Positions 36,346 to 64,000 of a stretch of DNA of 64,000 nt are shown piece by piece. The position numbers and the translations under genes are program-made. This stretch comes from Rhynochetos jubatus (lineage: Eukaryota > Chordata > Aves > Eurypygiformes > Rhynochetidae), in contig CM050659.1 in the NCBI GenBank assembly GCA_027574665.1, positions 22,855,001-22,919,000 of the forward strand, in the 5' to 3' direction. Below the pieces are notes generated by a model. That model was not told where the DNA came from. It did no database searches and saw only the letters and a list, made by a program, of their open reading frames with translations. The first letter of the stretch is position 1. Each line of letters starts with the position of its first letter.

Positions 36346-39300
36346 GAGCAGGAGGTGTCCTTGGAAATGGCTCTGGCCTAAAGCTCAGCAAGTCCCCTCA
36401 CTCGGGCAGCCTCAAAAATGAAGCAAAGCTAATTTCTGCCTCTCACTCTATGAACTTGCCAACAGAGGCAGAGACCACACATGAAGAATTTCAGCCCCCT
36501 GACAGTACTTGCTGACCTCAGCCACCCCTCTGCAGACTCTTGAGGAGCAATTCACAGATCCCCATGAGTCCTCAGACCACAGACCGAAAATTGCTGCTCC
36601 AGACCCCACAAGAGATGCCAGGTAGGAGCTGTTTGAAGTTAGTAACGACATCGGGCCAGATGGGAACAAAAGCCTCCAGATCTCAGGCACTTCCCTGGGC
36701 TGTCAACTCCCAAAGGAGCTGCCCAAGGGAGGGACTTGTGAGTTTGGCCATTTTGTAAGGAGTGAAAAGAAAGAAGAAAAATAACTAAACTTGATTTTCT
36801 TGTTTTGCTCTACAAAGAAGAATATGTGGCTTTCTTTATAAAAGCTACAATTCTGCTTCTAATACCCGAGTTTAAGAAAAACTCTTAGTCTAAAATTTTG
36901 GTTTGCAAAGAAGGTCATGGAAATCACTGTGTTAAAAGATCACTTTCTACTAGAAATAAGCTCTACAGAAGGAAAAAGAACTAGGTGTGCAGTTTGTCTC
37001 CTTAAAGCAGGTTCTGTTTAAAAACGAAATAAAAATCTGTACAGAGAGACTGACGACTACAGGACACATCTTCCTCAAAGCAAGCAGCTCTTTTACATTC
37101 ACATCAGGATGGCTCTGAGGAAGCTCAAGGGAAGGAATACATTCCTGATGGCTCCTTGTTTGTCAGCACAGGAAGATGACCTCAAACTTCCATGTTAAAG
37201 GTTTTGGGGGTTTTGCTTTTGGAAGGAATCAGAATTACAAAAGAGGGAAAAGAACCTGAGCTGAACAATGTGAAACTGCACCATCTTCTTCCAAATTGAC
37301 TTCCACAGGCATAGAACTGCTACAGCTCCCGTAATCCTGATGGCTTGGACTGTCAGACTGCCTGGCTTCCATTTCTGGAGGAGACAGTTGCTGTCCATAA
37401 TCTGTAAAAGCTATTATGTCCTTTTTTCTTTGTAGAAATAGTTTACAGAGGCATTCAGTTTGAAAACAAGGAGCTGCCAGGAGGATACAGAAATTATTTT
37501 TACCTGGTGCAGCTGAACAGCCAGTATCAATTGGGTAAAAAACTATTTTCTAAAACAGATTTTACCTGTAAAGGATCCAAATTTTCCTAGATGTTTCAGA
37601 ACTGATGTGAATCAAGCAAGTTGGAAGTGTTTATCTAGAGCCCTACAGTTGCAAAGCTACCCTCCTGCTGCTGAGAAAAGATGGAATCTAATTTTTCCTG
37701 CCTTTAAAAGAACAGAAAATCACTCAAACAACTTTCTCCCCTCTCTCTCACAGACACTCAATGGCATTTGGTCTCCCTTATTCTTCATTCTAAGCCCAAA
37801 CCACAAAATATAACAGAAAATTATGCTGAAATGGCAGAAGGATGGACACCTTGAGCTAGTGAGAAAAGCTTCTCCTGCATTCCCAATAACTGTGGAGGAG
37901 GAGGAAGAGAAATCACTTCAAATCATTCAGAGTGGGCATTAGTTCATATGATAGGATGGAATTAAGCCAAGAGAAATAAATGCAGGACATTCTCAGGGAT
38001 GAGAATGAAGAGGCTGTGAGCAGTTTGTCTACAAAAGGGTGGAGAACTAATTCAGACAGATTATTGGAGTAGACTTAGGGAAGGTCTACTGCACCGTCCA
38101 GAAAGATGCTGTCCCAGATGGCAGAGACAGTCAAAGCCTGAAAGTGCAGCTCTGAAGTAGTGGTGATGGGAGTTTGCGGTCTCTGTTAGCGCAGTCACTG
38201 GTAAAGCCAGGCCATTTAGACTTAATTCATATCTTACCATGTGCATTTTGCCATCTCCTATTTCTGGGCATCTAGGAACATAGCCTGAAGAACACTAACA
38301 AGCAGCAAATGCTAGAAATGATGGAAAGTGCTTTCCTCAGGTTTTAAGTGATTATCACTAGAAGACAAACAGAATCCAGCTCACAGCTGATCTTTAGGCA
38401 CCACTAAGTGACCCATGTGGCAGACAGAAAGCATCTCCTTTCACCTCCCAACCCTCCACTGTGCAATTCGTGTTACATCTGTTGTTCTGGTAAGGCCATT
38501 TCAATTGGACACCGTATCACTAGCGTCAGCTAAGTAGGAATTGAGGATGTTCACTAACGGTTCAATAATTAGTTGCTGATTTTCCTTCTCTCTGGGGTGA
38601 AATGACCTGAAATGAAAACCTAGCTACTCTAATGCTGCACAGAAAGCCGAGACATGTGACCACTGGGGTAATTAAATACCTTAACATTCAAGTAAAAAAA
38701 TGTAGTTTTAAACAGAAATGAATATTGAAGTGTTTTAATAAAATGCAAAAAATTGTAACAAAAATTACTCATTTACGTCTATTGGTCTTAATATCTCCTT
38801 ATAGCATCTGCAACCAAAGCATTGCTGCATCTGTGCTAGTTCCCAAGGATCAGAAAGTGAACCTGCAGACTTCAATGCATAACTTTCTTCTGTAACGCCT
38901 CTGGGACTTTTTCAGCTGCTCTCTCCAGTTAGATGAAGAAACAAAGTATTCTGGAAGGAGAGAATTTGCCATCTGGAACTTTACACAGAGCTCCTCCTTA
39001 AAGCTTTAACTCTGAGGCTTTGCTATATGAAAAAGACTTTAGTAGCTCTGAGAAGGAGGGACATAGGACGTAGAAGGGCATTTGAAATACAGAAAAATCT
39101 GCTACGGAGAAAGATCTCCACAGATCTCTTAGATTAAGTTGCTAACACTGAAAAGCAACAGGGCTTGCCACTTGCACTATGGTAAATCTGGAGTAGTTCC
39201 ACTAAAGCCAATGGAATTACAACGGCAGAAATCTGATCTAACAGATCAGGACTGAGCCTGTAAACTCACCTTTTTTAATTTACGTAAAACTTGAATGCAA

Positions 39301-39949
39301 TATATTGTTCACTATCCGCTGTATAAATTATTGAAAAAGTACTTAAGTATAAAAGTGTGGCAAGTCTTTCAATGAAACTAGAAATATGAAATGCGACATT
39401 GATCGCTGAAGTTGGTTTTTTTTTAATAAAGAAATAACACAGTTTGGGAAGTTAAAAAAAAATGTTACCACACTGAAAATGGAAATAGTTCCAGCCTTTG
39501 AATGTGAAATACCTATTTTGAGTTCTTACACCGAGTGTAAAGAAGTGTAAAGAGAAATCTCCCTTGATCCCAGCTCAGATTTGTAAGAGCTTCTCAGAAT
39601 ACCTGTATTCTGAAACCACTAAGTGATGCTCACAACTAAGTCCCTGGTCCTGACCACTGTAAGGCCATTATGCCCACCTTACTGCGTTCAAGGTAGACAT
39701 GTAGTCAACAGCTGTGAGTAGGTACTTCTGGTGAAGAGACTTTCAAAATACTGAAATGAAATATCAGATGTAGTGCACCTAAGTTCTTCGTTTTTTCTCC
39801 AGATGTTACAAGATCCAGTATCTAAAAAATAAAGGGGAAAACTTTCAAAGAACAAGTGTTACGGGTTTTTTATAATTTAGAACAAATTATAAATTAACCT
39901 GTCCATACTTTTGAGACATAATATACAAGAGCAAACAGCTAAGTGTTCT

Positions 39950-39955
39950 TTTATT
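39950..39955 (-). promoter_or_regulatory. Proximal AATAAA poly(A) signal candidate for AMOT
   Basis: The plus-strand hexamer TTTATT reads AATAAA on the minus strand, about 90 bases downstream of the AMOT stop. By eye it is the only canonical AATAAA in this orientation between the stop and 35.9 kb. ATTAAA variants occur near 39.42, 39.28 and 38.73 kb. Confidence 0.4.
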
Positions 39956-40042
39956 CCTCAGGTACTACAATTTTTTTCCCAATAAAAATGTCTTTTAAAA
40001 TTTCTTGCTACTGTATCCCAGCTCAGATCCTGGTACAGCCTT

Positions 40043-64000
<23,958 letters not shown>

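Larger units (their letters stand above)
35915..40042 (-). other. AMOT: Probable AMOT 3' UTR
   Basis: This AT-rich, single-copy-looking stretch lies directly after the AMOT stop codon, with no recognisable interspersed repeat and no frame of interest. Mammalian AMOT mRNAs have a UTR of a few kilobases, so this extent is plausible. The lower border is inferred from a cluster of UGUA motifs and variant poly(A) signals near 35.93-35.98 kb. A canonical AATAAA only about 90 bases after the stop would give a very short alternative UTR. The extent is uncertain. Confidence 0.45.

Overview
The window is vertebrate nuclear DNA, almost certainly avian. Four to five copies of CR1, the dominant bird LINE, are recognisable. 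There is also a solo long terminal repeat of the ERVL type common in bird genomes, and one intron-rich gene with long introns and canonical GT..AG borders. No bacterial-style gene layout is present. Apart from the exons of that gene, I judge every longer open frame to be a chance frame or a repeat-derived frame.

Right part (about 35.9-64.0 kb, minus strand): the 3' half of AMOT (angiomotin). Nine consecutive coding exons were placed by splice signals, reading phase and protein similarity: 62253-62397, 60770-60862, 57958-58103, 47382-47531, 45426-45616, 43098-43220, 42187-42419, 41112-41336 and 40043-40143. They add up to 1407 coding bases in one unbroken frame (468 residues plus stop). They encode the end of the Amot coiled-coil domain, the angiomotin C-terminal domain and the terminal PDZ-binding peptide EYLI. 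The start of the gene (PPxY motifs, promoter) lies beyond the right edge. The AT-rich DNA below the stop codon is best read as a long 3' UTR.

Left part (1 to about 35 kb): no gene that I can support. It is visibly richer in G and C than the AMOT part. It holds two related 5'-truncated CR1 copies on the minus strand (2.5 and 30.1 kb), smaller CR1 fragments (8.8 and 14.5 kb), a 652-bp solo ERVL-type LTR (27.4-28.1 kb), a 12-bp minisatellite (1.26-1.40 kb), a 107-bp inverted duplicated segment of unknown family (16.4 and 18.3 kb), near-perfect palindromes, CpG-dense patches and short AT-rich islands rich in TAAT cores that could be regulatory. In human the flank of AMOT on its 3' side is also gene-poor, so a gene desert here is expected.

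I found no previously undescribed multi-gene system. The items most worth a second look are the inverted 107-bp pair, the bird form of the AMOT tail, which lacks the long Ala/Pro-rich stretch known from mammals, and the AMOT 3'-end choice between a very short and a long UTR.
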